NCBI RefSeq assembly: GCF_002865645.1 | Contig: NW_020194685.1 | Location: 310,001-374,000 of the forward strand | Origin: Hyaloscypha bicolor E | Taxonomy: Eukaryota; Ascomycota; Leotiomycetes; Helotiales; Hyaloscyphaceae | Direction: 5' to 3' | DNA: 64,000 nucleotides | Shown here: piece by piece, positions 54,131 through 64,000 of the stretch | Layout: every line of letters starts with the position of its first letter | How positions within the stretch are numbered: position 1 is the stretch's first letter | Position numbers and translations under genes: made by a program | Notes under the pieces: model-generated | What the model was told of the DNA's origin: nothing | The model's database searches: none | Seen by the model: the letters and a program-made list of their open reading frames with translations, nothing else

Positions 54131-55003
54131 GAATAGCAGAACTCGTTATAGTAATTCTTTTTATTTAATTAATTACTCTTTTTTAATATTTATTTTGTTT
54201 TTTTTTATAATAAGAATATTACTAGTATTTCCGGTAATAGTAATTATTATAATATAATATAAGTAATATCTTAGAAGTAGTACTCTTTTGTATAGTAATT
54301 AATTATCTTTTATATTTTACTTAATTTATTTCTCTTATATAATAATTTCTTTATTATTAATTAATTAATAAATTCTATTTATTATTTAATAATTATAATT
54401 TAAAAGAATTATAATTCTTGAATAAACTAATTTAATACTTTTAATAAAATTAATTTATTTAATAATAATATAATTAAAATAAATATAATAACTTTTCTAT
54501 GTTTTTTTTTATAATTAATAAGCTTATATTAAAGGAAATGAAAAATTATTTATATTAAATATTAAATTTAAATAAAGAAATAAAATAAGTACTTATAATT
54601 TTTAAAGGAAAATAATTTAATATTTATAATATTCTTTAAAAATTACGAGATTAAGAAATTAGACTAGATAAATAAGTTAGTATCTTATTATATAATTAAA
54701 TAATGACTTTATTAAATTATTAATATTAAGATTCTTATAAAGGCTAGTTAGATTAGCTTATAATTAATATAAGGTCACTTTAGTCCTATAACGAAATTCG
54801 GAGAACCATTGTGCTAGGAGATCCAAGGGCCTGATGGAGGTGACAGCCAAGAACTCAAGATAGACTTCTTAGATGACTTTAAGAAAGATTTCAATGTTTT
54901 CTGCCCCAGGTATTTATATACTAGGAATGCGGTAATGAATTATTTAAAATAGGGCTGAGAGCTTCTTGAATTCTAATACAACTCGAGGAAAGAGTAGCAT
55001 ATC
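54131..55003. other. Transition from RIP-degraded DNA to gene space
   Basis: AT-rich degraded sequence runs to about 54,785 and then changes within a few tens of bases to normal composition. Part of it resembles 45,150-45,260. No gene is seen; the last 200 bases probably contain the 3' UTR of the minus-strand gene that starts at 55,756. Confidence 0.6.
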
Positions 55004-55756
55004 CTAGTTTAGGTCCTTGCCTTGAAACCACCTTTTACCTAGCACCAATACTCCCTCGTCACCAATCGCCTCAGTTGTCAAAAATGAATCCGGCACCAGG
55101 ATATCCCAATTCTCCCACTCCAAATTGGGCACCATTTGCTGTCCTCTCGTATGGAGACGTGCATCTGGACACCCGTCCCACACAGCTCTCAGGCATTCTC
55201 GCTCCCTCCAACCATGATCCTGGAGTCTCCATTTAATTCTCTTAGTGGCGTCATATATGTCATTTGTCCCTCCCTGAACGATTACGTCTCTCCAGAGTCC
55301 ATAGAATTCAGCCTGATGGTGCACATCAAGCTGGGAGATCTCCCCCCCAATACCACCGATATGTTCGAGTGTGCCTCCGAAAGCCGGTTCCCCTGGAGTG
55401 AAACTAAGGCGGAAGCTGATGAGATTTTCGTGTAAGACCCCAAAAGCCTTTGTGAGGACTATATCGCTGCAATTCTTCTGCTCCGTTTGGAGCCATTCCG
55501 TGATTTCATTTCTCAGCTGCTTGCAGGTGAGAGAAAGAGCCTCAAATGGCCCACCAAATTCGGGTTTCAGGTCAACAATATGGAATCGTTTCGAATTGCC
55601 TCTCTTTGATGAGGTGCGTTCTTTGTTATCTGGAACAATGTGAATATCAGAGCTTTTCTTGCCGATCTCGATGGGATATCGCGAGTAGATGATTGTGCAG
55701 AAAACTTGTTGTCGGAGCTCGACCGGGAGTTTCAGGAGGTGTAGGAGTGAAGACAT
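55004..55756 (-). CDS. F-box-like protein, paralogue 1
   Basis: An intact 250-codon gene without introns. The N-terminus holds an F-box-like or 2EXR-like helix with LPVELRQQVF at residues 10-19, followed by LTCKQLRNEITEWL at about 76-89, a pattern typical of many small fungal proteins of this superfamily. Such proteins usually join ubiquitin ligase complexes through the F-box, but the substrate here is unknown and the box is short, so the role is inferred. The C-terminal half shares a block (residues near 156-190, RDV through WRERECLR) with the pseudogene next door and more weakly with the gene at 56,909. All three lie on the same strand in tandem. Confidence 0.72.
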   Translation of the reverse strand: MSSLLHLLKLPVELRQQVFCTIIYSRYPIEIGKKSSDIHIVPDNKERTSSKRGNSKRFHIVDLKPEFGGPFEALSLTCKQLRNEITEWLQTEQKNCSDIVLTKAFGVLHENLISFRLSFTPGEPAFGGTLEHIGGIGGEISQLDVHHQAEFYGLWRDVIVQGGTNDIYDATKRIKWRLQDHGWRERECLRAVWDGCPDARLHTRGQQMVPNLEWENWDILVPDSFLTTEAIGDEGVLVLGKRWFQGKDLN

Positions 55757-56163
55757 TAGGCAACCTGGCTTGGGTAGACTCTCGTGGTGCTTCGCAGAAG
55801 AAATCCAGAGCTTGAGATGATGTTTGAAACAAAGAAGTTGAGAGTGCGCATTGTTGGGTGGCAGATCGTTTATGAAGGCACGGGTCGAGGGAGTCTGGTA
55901 CCCTAGCGGGGGATGATGTTGAATTCCAAGAAAATCAAGTCTAGCACTGTCATCTATGACACAAAGTTACCCAAGAACAACCAAGAGAGCCGTCCGAATT
56001 AGACGGTATCTACATGAGACACAGCTCAAGCCGTTTATCTCCGGTTTTCGAATCCTCCTTTAATCATTCAACTGCCTCGGATACAGCTCAGGGTAGAACT
56101 CGGTGCAATATAAGTATTCACGATTATCCAACATATATGTCTCCCTCTCTTTCCTCCGAATCC
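55757..56163. other. Intergenic region between paralogue 1 and the pseudogene
   Basis: No gene or repeat is recognised. It should contain the promoter of the minus-strand gene that starts at 55,756. Confidence 0.4.
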
Positions 56164-56750
56164 TTACTTCCTCAATAGATCTCTTCCTTGCCACTCATGG
56201 TCCCGAAGCCTGCAACGTATCTTTTCACCCACACGAACATCATTGCTTCGGAGACTCTTCATAATATCTTTTTACGAACTAAAAAGGCTCAACCTGCACG
56301 GGATCTTTCGGATGTTTCCGAATGCAAAAATTCTCCTTCCGCCCTGCGTGCTAGAACAAGAAGTCCAGGGCTTATGTTGCTTGTGAACAATGCCGAAAGA
56401 ATAGTGGATGAGACACATCTTGACCCGCAGTTTTTGCCCAATCTGCAATCTCTTTTCCCAGCTGGGCACACAGTTTTGGAAGACGGTCTAAAAGACCTCG
56501 GCCATTTGAGTTGCTGTGGTAGATCCTCCGTTGAATTTTCTCTTCGTGTCCATTTAGGGATAACAGCGAAATGGTTGTCTTGTTGTAATATTCAATTGTA
56601 ATATTCAATGAATTTGTGAATTTCTCGAAGATCAGCTTCCGCACCACTCACCGTGATGGTATGTGGGGAGCGAAGAAGAACCTGGAAGATTTCATGATGT
56701 GTGTTCTCGAGAGAGAGGGAGGAGAAAAGGTGTGATCCATTGGATGCCAT
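56164..56750 (-). pseudogene. Broken F-box-like paralogue 2
   Basis: Reading the minus strand from an ATG at 56,750, the N-terminus contains a helix similar to paralogue 3, including SPHTITVS against TPHTIAIS. The frame meets a stop near 56,597. A second frame carries the block RLPKLCAQLGKEIADW, matching the LTCKQLRNEI region of the relatives. A third frame contains RCRLRDHEWQGRDLL, matching WRLQDHGWRERECL of paralogue 1, and ends at a TAA at 56,164-56,166. At least two frame changes and several stops are needed to join these parts. The composition is normal, so the decay is not RIP. Confidence 0.72.
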
Positions 56751-56908
56751 CGGTGAAACAAGTTTGTAAGATAAATTCTTATGCGGTCAGGTTTTCAAAG
56801 ATATAATTGAAATAAGTGTCCTTTTGTGCGTTCGTCATAGCATATGGTTCGGTAAGTCACACTTGGACGGATAGGGGAAGGGACCCATAGTTTTGACAGC
56901 TCCAACGA
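56751..56908. other. Short intergenic spacer
   Basis: 158 bp of normal composition between the pseudogene and paralogue 3. Nothing is recognised. Confidence 0.4.
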
Positions 56909-57499
56909 CTAACGCCCATTCATCCCCACCCGCTCCCACTCACAAACATTTAACCCCCAAAAGTTAGTCGAAATAACCCAATACCTATTTCCCCCGTAAA
57001 TCATCACATCCTCCACAGTCCCTCTTCCCCTTCCCCCCATAAACTCATCATACACCTCCTCCAACACGCTGAGCACCCTTTTCTCTCCTCTATCAAACCT
57101 ATCTCGGATCTCCCTGTCAATGGTATCCATCCTGCAAGTGTTCAACTTCTGCATAATATCTCTCCAGAGCTGGAAGACGGCTGCTTCCGCGATGTTTTGA
57201 GGGGTCTTAGAGACACGTATTGGAGAGTGACGCTGTGTGAAGGAGAGCTGGAATTGGAATGATGTCTGTGAGGTTATGATGCCAAAGGGTGGAACGAGGA
57301 AGAAGTGTGAAATGCTGTTCAAGGAAGACCACGCTCGGATTTCATAGCGGAGTTGTTTGCAAGTCCTGGAAAGCTTTTCGATGGCACTTTGGCAGTCTTT
57401 AAGGTTTGAGAGGGATATGGCAATTGTGTGTGGCGTTAGGACGAGAGAAGAGAATATCTGTTGGCGGAGCTCGAGAGGAAGAGCGAGAGGAGGCGACAT
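56909..57499 (-). CDS. F-box-like protein, paralogue 3
   Basis: The likely start is the ATG at 57,499, giving 196 codons. The frame is open to 57,670, but the extra 57 codons have no family character and lie upstream of a TATA box. The protein begins with a hydrophobic Pro-rich start and then LPLELRQQIFSSL, the F-box-like helix, followed by SRTCKQLRYEIRAW at about residues 42-55 and an aromatic C-terminal part. It is the same family as the gene at 55,004 and the pseudogene between them, and all read in the same direction. A role as a ubiquitin-ligase adaptor is possible but not shown. Confidence 0.68.
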   Translation of the reverse strand: MSPPLALPLELRQQIFSSLVLTPHTIAISLSNLKDCQSAIEKLSRTCKQLRYEIRAWSSLNSISHFFLVPPFGIITSQTSFQFQLSFTQRHSPIRVSKTPQNIAEAAVFQLWRDIMQKLNTCRMDTIDREIRDRFDRGEKRVLSVLEEVYDEFMGGRGRGTVEDVMIYGGNRYWVISTNFWGLNVCEWERVGMNGR

Positions 57500-57567
57500 G
57501 TTGGAGATGCTTTTAAAGTCAAAACTTTTACTTCCAACGGAACAAAGAATGAAAATTCTCTCCACAG

Positions 57568-57577
57568 CTATATATAG
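57568..57577 (-). promoter_or_regulatory. TATA box of paralogue 3
   Basis: CTATATATAG, palindromic, lies about 70 bp upstream of the ATG at 57,499. The distance fits a fungal core promoter and supports the shorter start. Confidence 0.5.
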
Positions 57578-57670
57578 AGCAATAAGAAGACGGGTCTTAT
57601 TTGCTCGGCGGAGGTCAACGCGTGAGAAGAAGCCGCGGCAATTTTGAAGGTTCGGGTTTCGGCGGAGCAA

Positions 57671-59175
57671 TTGGAAATGAATATATGAGTGATCAATGAA
57701 GGGCGGTAACAGCAGAAACTCCCCTAAATACCCAAGTTTCAGCGTGGCTCAAGAATGACCGCGTTGCGGCCGACATCCCACCTGCCCTGGCTGTGGAGTG
57801 GTGATATCACATGTTGCACAGTCAGCCTTATGAGAACAAACTAAGCCCGGACACCCATCCAATGGTTTACCGCAACTGATGTGCAAGCACCTTGCGGACA
57901 GCATGATTGCAAAGCGCTAATTGGTTAAGATTATCGATAGAGCGTAACAATCAAGGTAAGGGAGCTTTGGGCAAATCAAAATTCGCCCAGAGGCACGTGA
58001 CCAGCTTCCTTTCAGCTGGTTTCCTCCTAGCCATCACTTTCACCCAATATCTGTTAGGCGGCGTCAAGAACCGCTCTTTCAGGCTAACGGAAGACTTGAG
58101 TATGCTTTTTAAGTAGAGAAAATATGTGATGCCAAATATCAAAGGATAAACGCATCAGTCAAATCTCCCGCATTGCTCGATGAAAACGGGTTTTGCTTTA
58201 GGACTTGTTCCTTGTAGAGTATGACAATGGCTGCTTAGCCAGTTCTTGCTTAAGGATACCATAAAATGTACTTGGTGTGTTTCGCCGCGAGTTGTTGTTG
58301 AAGACTCACAGTGAGCAGTTCGAAGAATGTGTCGATCATGACTGCCAATGGTTAGCACTTGTCAAATTATCAGTGACGGTGCAAAGATTTTACTCTCAGA
58401 TCCTCCCTCCAGAGCCGGCCGGGCTGAGAGGAACAAGAGATCTTCCAGACGTGTTGGCCCTGAATTGGTCAATGTCTTTCTGATCTGCTAGATCGGGCTG
58501 AGCGAGCACCCTGAAGCAGAGCGCGTCTCATTACCGTAGAGATTTCCAGAGTTTTTGAGAACAGTAAGAATGAAGCGGAGTACAGCCTGAAATACACGAA
58601 TAGGGAAGATTTTATCGCACAATTGCGTGTGAACGTGCTAGCGCTCCTTGCGTGACAGTACGGTTGAGTTTACAGATTGGCTTCCTGCATTTTGTCCAGA
58701 GGGATGATTTTCGCGGTCGCGCTCGCGGTCGCAACGTATTTCAATCATTCCTTCCTGGAAGCCAATAGGTTCTCCAGTACGGTTGCGGCGAAGATTTCGG
58801 GAGCTTTACGCCTATGGAAAGAAACTATAAGCCAAACGAAAGCTTTCCTCGAATTCGAGGCAGCTGGTCATGCAATGATCAATTTCCAACTGACGAGCGA
58901 TCCTGCGAGAGGCCAATTGCATAAATTATCTAAAGAACAATGCAAAATCCCAGACTCGAACGAATGAAAGAAGCAGAGCTAATCATGGCCATGGAAAGAA
59001 GGATATACTGAAAATGATGATTGATGAGCCAAGGTTGCCGAGGAAGCCCACCAGCTGCCGCCTGAGATTATTACGATTTTCTTGGCAAGGCATCAGTGGA
59101 GTCACCTCCAACCTCACCCCACCTCGTCCCTCTTTTCTGCTCCATCGACACGACCAGCCGCCGGTCAACCTCCCA
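57671..59175. other. Intergenic region with no convincing gene
   Basis: 1.5 kb of normal composition. The longest frame (58,677-58,967, plus, 96 codons) has a hydrophobic start but no recognised domain, so I do not call it a gene. The last part should contain the promoter and 5' UTR of the next plus-strand gene. Confidence 0.4.
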
Positions 59176-60881
59176 ATGCCAAAGAAACGATTCACACCCC
59201 AATACTCGAAACCTCAAAGCACTGTCCATCCATCTCTGCAATCACCAGCAACAGCGTCGAGCACCAGCTCGACAAACAGTTCGTCTACCCCGCCACAGTT
59301 CTCACGTCCCCTCCATGCACGTCTCGTTCCCATCCCCTTTCCTCTCAACACAATACTAACTTTGTCCAAAAAAAAATAGACAACGATGCCGCCCCCACGG
59401 TAAATGACCTCATCTCCACCCTCCGAAAATCACAAGTCAATCCTTCATCCGCCGCAGTGCCATCGATAGCAACAGGCAAGACTCTCCCCCCACAAATCCG
59501 CCACCTCCTCTCGCAGCCCGAGACACCAGCCCCAAAACCGCGTGCACGAGACCGCAGACGATTTGACGCGAATGGAAATCGGATACCAGCGGGTCCGTCG
59601 CCGCCGAGGTCGTGGCTGCAATCCCGGAATGCTTCGGCGAGTAGCTTAACGGCGAGGGAAGGAGAGGGAAGGGTATTTCCTGCCCGCATAGATGATTTAC
59701 CTGGGTTAGGAGAGGCCAAAGGTGGGAAAGGAAACAAATTGCAGGATATGTGTCTCCGGGCTATGGCACGAGATTGGGAATTTACACAGGAGTATGAGAT
59801 AAACAACCTTGCGGATCTGCCGGTGGCGATTAGGATGTTGCTGTTGAGCTACATCGCTGCCTACGGTCCCGACGAGGGGGTGGGCTTTGAGGGGTTGAAG
59901 AGCCTCCTTTTACACCCAGCTTCAGAATATGAGGGTGACAATTGGGAGGAGGTAGGGGAAGAGGGGCAGTCGCTGAATGAGGGGTTCTTCCGTCTCGATC
60001 TTTCTGGCGCGATTGGGCGATCAGTGAGCTTTAAACAGCTTATTGAACTCATTCAGAAGCCCCCTCCAGCACCAGAAGATCGCTCAGAGTTCGACCTGTC
60101 GTGGGAGGATTCTTTGACAAGGGGTTTGAGCCCACCAATACCGCACCTAACGCACCTCTCTCTCTCGCACCCACCACACTCAATCTCATGGCCCCGCTTC
60201 CTCGCCTGCAGTCGGCATATCCCGACACTCACGCACCTTTCTCTCGCGTTCTGGCCCGTCCCCTCTTTAACGCCCAATTCAAAAACCGCTGTTGTTACCA
60301 GCCGCTTCGGTAAAGATATCCAATATGGCGGAACAGGATTTTACAGCCATAACTTGGACAATGATTTCCGTGAGGCAAGTGATGTCCTCAGAAGACTTGC
60401 TGGGAGACTATATGGATTGGAATATCTAGATCTGACGGGGTGTGCGGAGTGGCTCAGAGCACTGAGGTGGACTGGTGACGTGGGGGAAGGGGGAGGGCTT
60501 GATTGGGGCGGGCAGTGGGTTAAGCTACACATTTTGAAATTGTTTTCTGGTGTGGAGTTAAGTGAGGAGAGTGAGTACGGTGAAGTGGTGGCTTTTGTGC
60601 AGGGGTATAAGGAAGCGCTGGCGACGGAGCAATGTTTAGGTTGGTGGATCAGGAGGCCAAAAGGGGAAAGAAAGAGAAGCACATGGGTTGAGGTTCTTAA
60701 AGATGATTTGGCACGGTATGGTGAGTTATGGCAAGGTGAGGGAGTGCAGGAGAGAAAGAGAAAGACGTTGGATACGTTGAAGGAGAAGGGAGGTGAGAAT
60801 GAGGGATGGAGAAGCCCGATTGTTTTTGAAGATGAGGTTGCTGATGACGTGGTGGAGCGGAGGAGTGTCTGGGAGCAATGA
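59176..60881 (+). CDS. Uncharacterised protein with leucine-rich segments, two exons
   Basis: The reading frame of exon 2 (59,380-60,881, stop TGA) is long and clearly coding. The best start is the ATG at 59,176, whose product opens MPKKRF and then a Ser/Pro-rich stretch. It joins exon 2 across an intron ending with a TACTAAC branch sequence (59,354-59,360) and TAG at 59,377-59,379. The donor is uncertain: GTTCGT at 59,279, GTCCCC at 59,306 and GTCTCG at 59,321 all keep frame. An unspliced frame from 59,082 is also open, giving 599 codons. Exon 2 contains VNDLISTLRKSQ near its start, a basic Pro-rich linker, LTHLSL repeats and LEYLDLTGC, which look like leucine-rich repeats, and a charged C-terminus. 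I recall orthologues in ascomycetes sometimes labelled tafazzin, but no acyltransferase HX4D motif is visible, so I do not use that name. Confidence 0.75.
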
Positions 60882-60969
60882 CGGAGCTTATGAAGTAAAG
60901 AATCATGAATCACAACGTCTTCACTGCATAGATTTCATCTACTTTCGAAGTAAACCATCTTCCAGGCTA

Positions 60970-61450
60970 CTTTGCGGCATATCGCCTCAATGTCCCAATA
61001 TTTCCCGGTAAATTGAGAAATCTTCTCAAGTGGGAAGTGAATTTCCTTCTCGGGGTGTTGTTGCAAGTCTCTCGGATGTTCTAAGCAATCTGGTACATTG
61101 ATATTTCCTTTTCTCTGGAAAATGAAGCTCCCCGCTCTGCCAGTGAATTTCTCTTCGCCTTTTTTGTATATTTGTTGCACATCGAGCCAATCTACGACGT
61201 TTCTTGGTACAATGACATTGCTGATTTACCGGTAATACAAAGTGGTCGATTCAATCGTCAGGTGCTCTCATATCACCTCGCCCTTGAGTGCATATCATTT
61301 TGGGAGTTTTGTGGTCCGCTGCCGCGATGTTCCAACTTTCCTGGTGCATTGAGATTGTTTTGAATAGAAGTTGAATGTGCAAAGTCAAGTTTCGTTGCAC
61401 ATCGCCCCAATGTTCCCAAAGTTCTGGTACATTGAATCATCCTCGAGACT
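60970..61450. repeat. Degenerate tandem repeat, about five units of roughly 100 bp
   Basis: A core reading roughly TTGCACATCGCCCCAATGTT followed by a CTGGTACATTGA-like end recurs at about 60,970, 61,060, 61,171, 61,308 and 61,390, with spacings of 80-140 bases. The copies differ by many point changes but keep the order of the core and its TTGA end. No gene is seen over the array. Confidence 0.55.
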
Positions 61451-62885
61451 TCGAGTGAATCTCTACCTTTAATCAGGCCCCCAGGGCAAGGAGGAATTCT
61501 TCCGTACCTTTGATCGCACTTCAAAGTCAAAGACATCAAAGAGACAGACGCGTAGAATGGAAGTGACTGACTGTGTTAGTGCAATCTGGAGTCTGGATTT
61601 ATGTCCTCCAAATTAGCCTCTGAGCAAGATATGCATTTGCTGATACATGACAGGCATCAAGCGCATCAAAAGCTACGACGCTCACCGGTTTCACGGTATT
61701 TCCAAAGCTACCTCCAGTAATCCAGCGCTCCAGATCAGTCCTTACCGAACGCGCCCAATGGATTCGCTATCCGTAGAGGATATTCAGAGCCTGGAAAATC
61801 GAAATCCACCACTGCGTGACCTTACAGCAGTATAATACTTGAGAAGAAGGAGTCTTCACGTAGTCGGGAAATGGGGCGGAGGTTTGTTGATTTTGACAAC
61901 CTCTATCATCCGATCTTGGCTCAAAACTTGCAATCCCCAAGTCCATTCTCGCCTACAAAGCCAGAGTCGTGCCTGGCCGTTGATCAATTTCCAGCTATAC
62001 CAAAATAAAGCCTATAGCTTTCGTTTGCTACTTTTCGTGAGTACTAACAGGCATACGGTCTGTTTAGGTTCATCGAGGACATTGCGCAGACCGGCTGGCG
62101 TAGCAGATTGACGATTGTCACCAAACTTGCTCACATATTGCTTGTGCTCAGTTTCTCCCGAACTCTTAAGAGGCGAGATCCACGATATGAGTCCTGTCGA
62201 AATTCTCATATCAAAAGATGGATGTTACATGGACTTCTGCTGCTACGAGGCTGGAGTTCTGAGGAAGACGGAGCAGTGCCACTACTCCTGTCCGGCAAGC
62301 ACGCCAGTTACATTTACCCCGAGATTTGGCATGCATCAAGAACCTATTCAAAAGATTCAAATGAGAATTGAAACAACATCCTGCAGAACTGGTATCTGCT
62401 ATTCTGTCTCAGGACTAGTTGCTTAAGCTATTTTCAATTCGGCCCCATCCCCTGTGAGAAACTCCTCGGCGATCAAAACCACCTAAGACAGTTCTTTAGC
62501 CAAAGCAGTACGAACGATTGCACTTGAATTCATACAATAGCCAGTGTGAGTATTACTGAATTGGGAAAATCAAATATTTCACAACTTACATGACATTTGG
62601 AACATTGACTTGATCTTCATTGCGGGATATGTTGCAGGAATAGAATTCGAATGTAAAAGCACATGCGAGACCCTAAGTCTGAGAGAGAAAAGTACCTAAA
62701 CATCTTTAGTCACTCGACAAGCCTCCCATAATCCGGACAAAACTCACATACGCAGTACAAGAAACACGTCAAGCAGGGAGGGACATGAGGAGGGCATGCA
62801 AAATCTAATTCATACACTATTCAAAATCTCGTCAATTTATGGTCATCCTCCCACCCGTATACCTGTCCCGATCGAATTCGTTTAT
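61451..62885. other. Intergenic region with small doubtful ORFs
   Basis: About 1.4 kb of normal composition. A 103-codon frame at 62,115-62,426 (plus) is Cys-rich in the middle but lacks a signal peptide, and a 62-codon frame at 61,647 is similar in doubt. Neither has a recognised domain. The last few hundred bases probably include the 3' UTR of the nitronate monooxygenase gene. Confidence 0.4.
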
Positions 62886-64000
62886 CTACAGCTTCGCCTT
62901 GGTCACTATCATCGACTCTCCCTTGTGGATCCAAGCAGCAGCGTCATTAACTAATTCGTCGACCACCGCCTTCGCGCTCTTCTTTTCGTTCACAACTGCG
63001 GCCGCCTTACCCATGAGGAAAGGTCGTGCGTTATCCATTGTCTACAAAGATAGTTAGCAAGAGAATATCAGAAATATGAAAAGAGGCATACCTCATCATC
63101 AATATCATCACCCAACGTCTCAAAGTCATGCTCAACAGGAATGATACCCTTGCCAGTAAGCTCCTTGATCTCCGGAGCGCGGTTCTCCTCCCAATTTGTA
63201 ATGTAAGGATTATTCCGTACTCGCAACGGTCTTCCGGTGAAGATGATTGTACGGATATTATCATCGTGACCAGCAGTTCGGACAGCCTCTTGGTGTGCCT
63301 TTGATGCACCAGCCTCATCAGTCAAGATAAAACGGGTTCCAACCCAGACGGCGCTGGCGCCCAACATCAGAGCCGCAGCAACGGTCTGGCCGTTGTAAAT
63401 ACCACCCGCGGCAACGACCTGCACCGGCTTGCCAGTCATGGGGCTGGTCTTCCCTTTGCAAAGCTGCACAACAGCTGGGATCAACACAGTTGTTGGAACA
63501 TCGCCGGTATGTCCACCACCCTCACCACCTTGAGCACAGATAATGTCCACGCCGAGGTCGAGGCACTTCTTGACGTGCTTGGGATGTCCGATCATGTTCA
63601 TGTATAGCACGCCCGCCTTATGTAGTCGGTCAACCACGTGTTGCGGCGGCACACCGACGGCGGAGACGAACAGCTTCGCGCCGGAATCGATGATGATGCT
63701 GATCAGCTCGTCGAGCTTGCCTTTCGTGTAATCGTAGCTGTAGGCAGATTGATCGTCAGCAATCGAGTTGAATAGTAATCAGACAAAAGGTGGAGCTTCG
63801 GCATGTGATTCTTACTTTGTCTTGCGGGCGCTGCCGCCGACTTGAGGGAGGAGAAGATCAACGCCGAAGGGTGCGTTTTTGTCTGCTAAAAAGGACTTCA
63901 GTTCTGCGATCTGCTCGCGCAGCATGTCGGGTGTGTATCCTATTCCTCCAAGGACGCCGAGACCTCCTGCGTTCGTGACTGCTGCTGCAAGCTTTGGGCC
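62886..64000 (-). CDS. Nitronate monooxygenase (2-nitropropane dioxygenase family), 5' end outside window
   Basis: FMN-dependent enzyme that oxidises alkyl nitronates, such as those from nitroalkanes, to carbonyl compounds and nitrite. Three exons are visible: 63,816 to beyond 64,000, 63,092-63,737 and 62,886-63,041 (stop at 62,886-62,888). Intron 63,738-63,815 has GTAAG and CTACAG; intron 63,042-63,091 has GTATG, CTAAC and TAG; both joins keep frame. Motifs are GGLGVLGG in the N-terminal part, QGGEGGGHTGDV with the expected catalytic His, AAGGIYNG, and GASAVWVGTRF for FMN phosphate binding. No targeting signal can be judged because the N-terminus is missing. Confidence 0.9.
63042..63091 (-). 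other. Intron of nitronate monooxygenase gene
   Basis: 50 bp with donor GTATGC, branch CTAAC and acceptor TAG. Removing it joins an Asp/Glu-rich codon run to the C-terminal 51 codons in frame, ending in a Lys-rich tail. Confidence 0.85.
63738..63815 (-). other. Intron of nitronate monooxygenase gene
   Basis: 78 bp with donor GTAAGA, a CTGAC branch site and acceptor CAG. The phase is 2: the codon AA/C is split. Confidence 0.88.

Noticed and set aside
58677..58967. 96-codon plus-strand frame as a small secreted or membrane protein
   Set aside because: Only a weakly hydrophobic start, no domain, no neighbour support.
59082..59379. Start of the leucine-rich gene at 59,082 without an intron
   Set aside because: The frame is open, but its first 100 codons look unlike coding sequence, and a good branch site and acceptor lie at 59,354-59,379. 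The MPKKRF start at 59,176 is preferred, though not proven.
58850..62010. Similarity of 58,865-58,890 and 61,975-62,000 as copies of a repeat
   Set aside because: Only about 17 bases agree and the flanks do not align.

Overview
The window looks like a piece of a filamentous ascomycete (Pezizomycotina) chromosome. The reasons are short GT-AG introns with a CTAAC branch site, F-box-like and nitronate monooxygenase genes of fungal type, and a very large transposon block carrying the mark of repeat-induced point mutation (RIP): CpA and TpG are almost absent, TpA is everywhere, and transposon frames are broken almost only by TAA/TAG. I could not fix the genus; a leotiomycete is a guess.

Positions 1-34,985 are one nested retrotransposon pile. 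The oldest layer is a Ty3/Gypsy element in reverse orientation (family E, copy E'). Its pieces are at about 6,686-7,567, 13,157-13,918 and 33,466-34,985. It was split by a chromodomain Gypsy element (F, 1 to about 6,685, with a run of N inside), by a second Gypsy element (D, 7,568-13,156, target duplication AAGTC) and by a Ty1/Copia element (A, 13,919 to about 33,465). Copia A was itself split by a 13.1-kb Gypsy element (B, 15,686-28,821) and by a solo LTR of the B family (31,078-31,374). B carries an extra sense reading frame of about 900 codons between integrase and its 3' LTR.

Positions 34,986-37,567 are a 2.6-kb island of normal composition. It holds one intact gene on the minus strand, a FAD-dependent oxidoreductase of the Delta24-sterol reductase (DHCR24) type, and a barely mutated solo Copia LTR with a perfect ATTAG duplication. 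The island lies between the 5' LTRs of two E-family elements that point away from each other (E' on the left, E at 37,568-44,399 on the right). The LTR ends nearest the gene are much less mutated than the rest of the elements.

Positions 44,400-54,790 are again RIP-degraded: an unassigned AT-rich stretch with a long TTA microsatellite, a second Copia element (C, 46,384-52,607, LTRs of about 275 bp), another unassigned stretch, and an unmutated E-family solo LTR (53,747-53,979, target duplication ATACT).

Positions 54,790-64,000 are ordinary gene space. They contain three tandem copies on the minus strand of a small F-box-like gene (the middle one a pseudogene), a plus-strand gene for an uncharacterised protein with leucine-rich segments, a degenerate tandem repeat of about 100 bp, and the 3' part of a nitronate monooxygenase gene that runs off the window. 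All alignments were made by eye. Element ends supported by target duplications are good to a base or two; the other ends are approximate.
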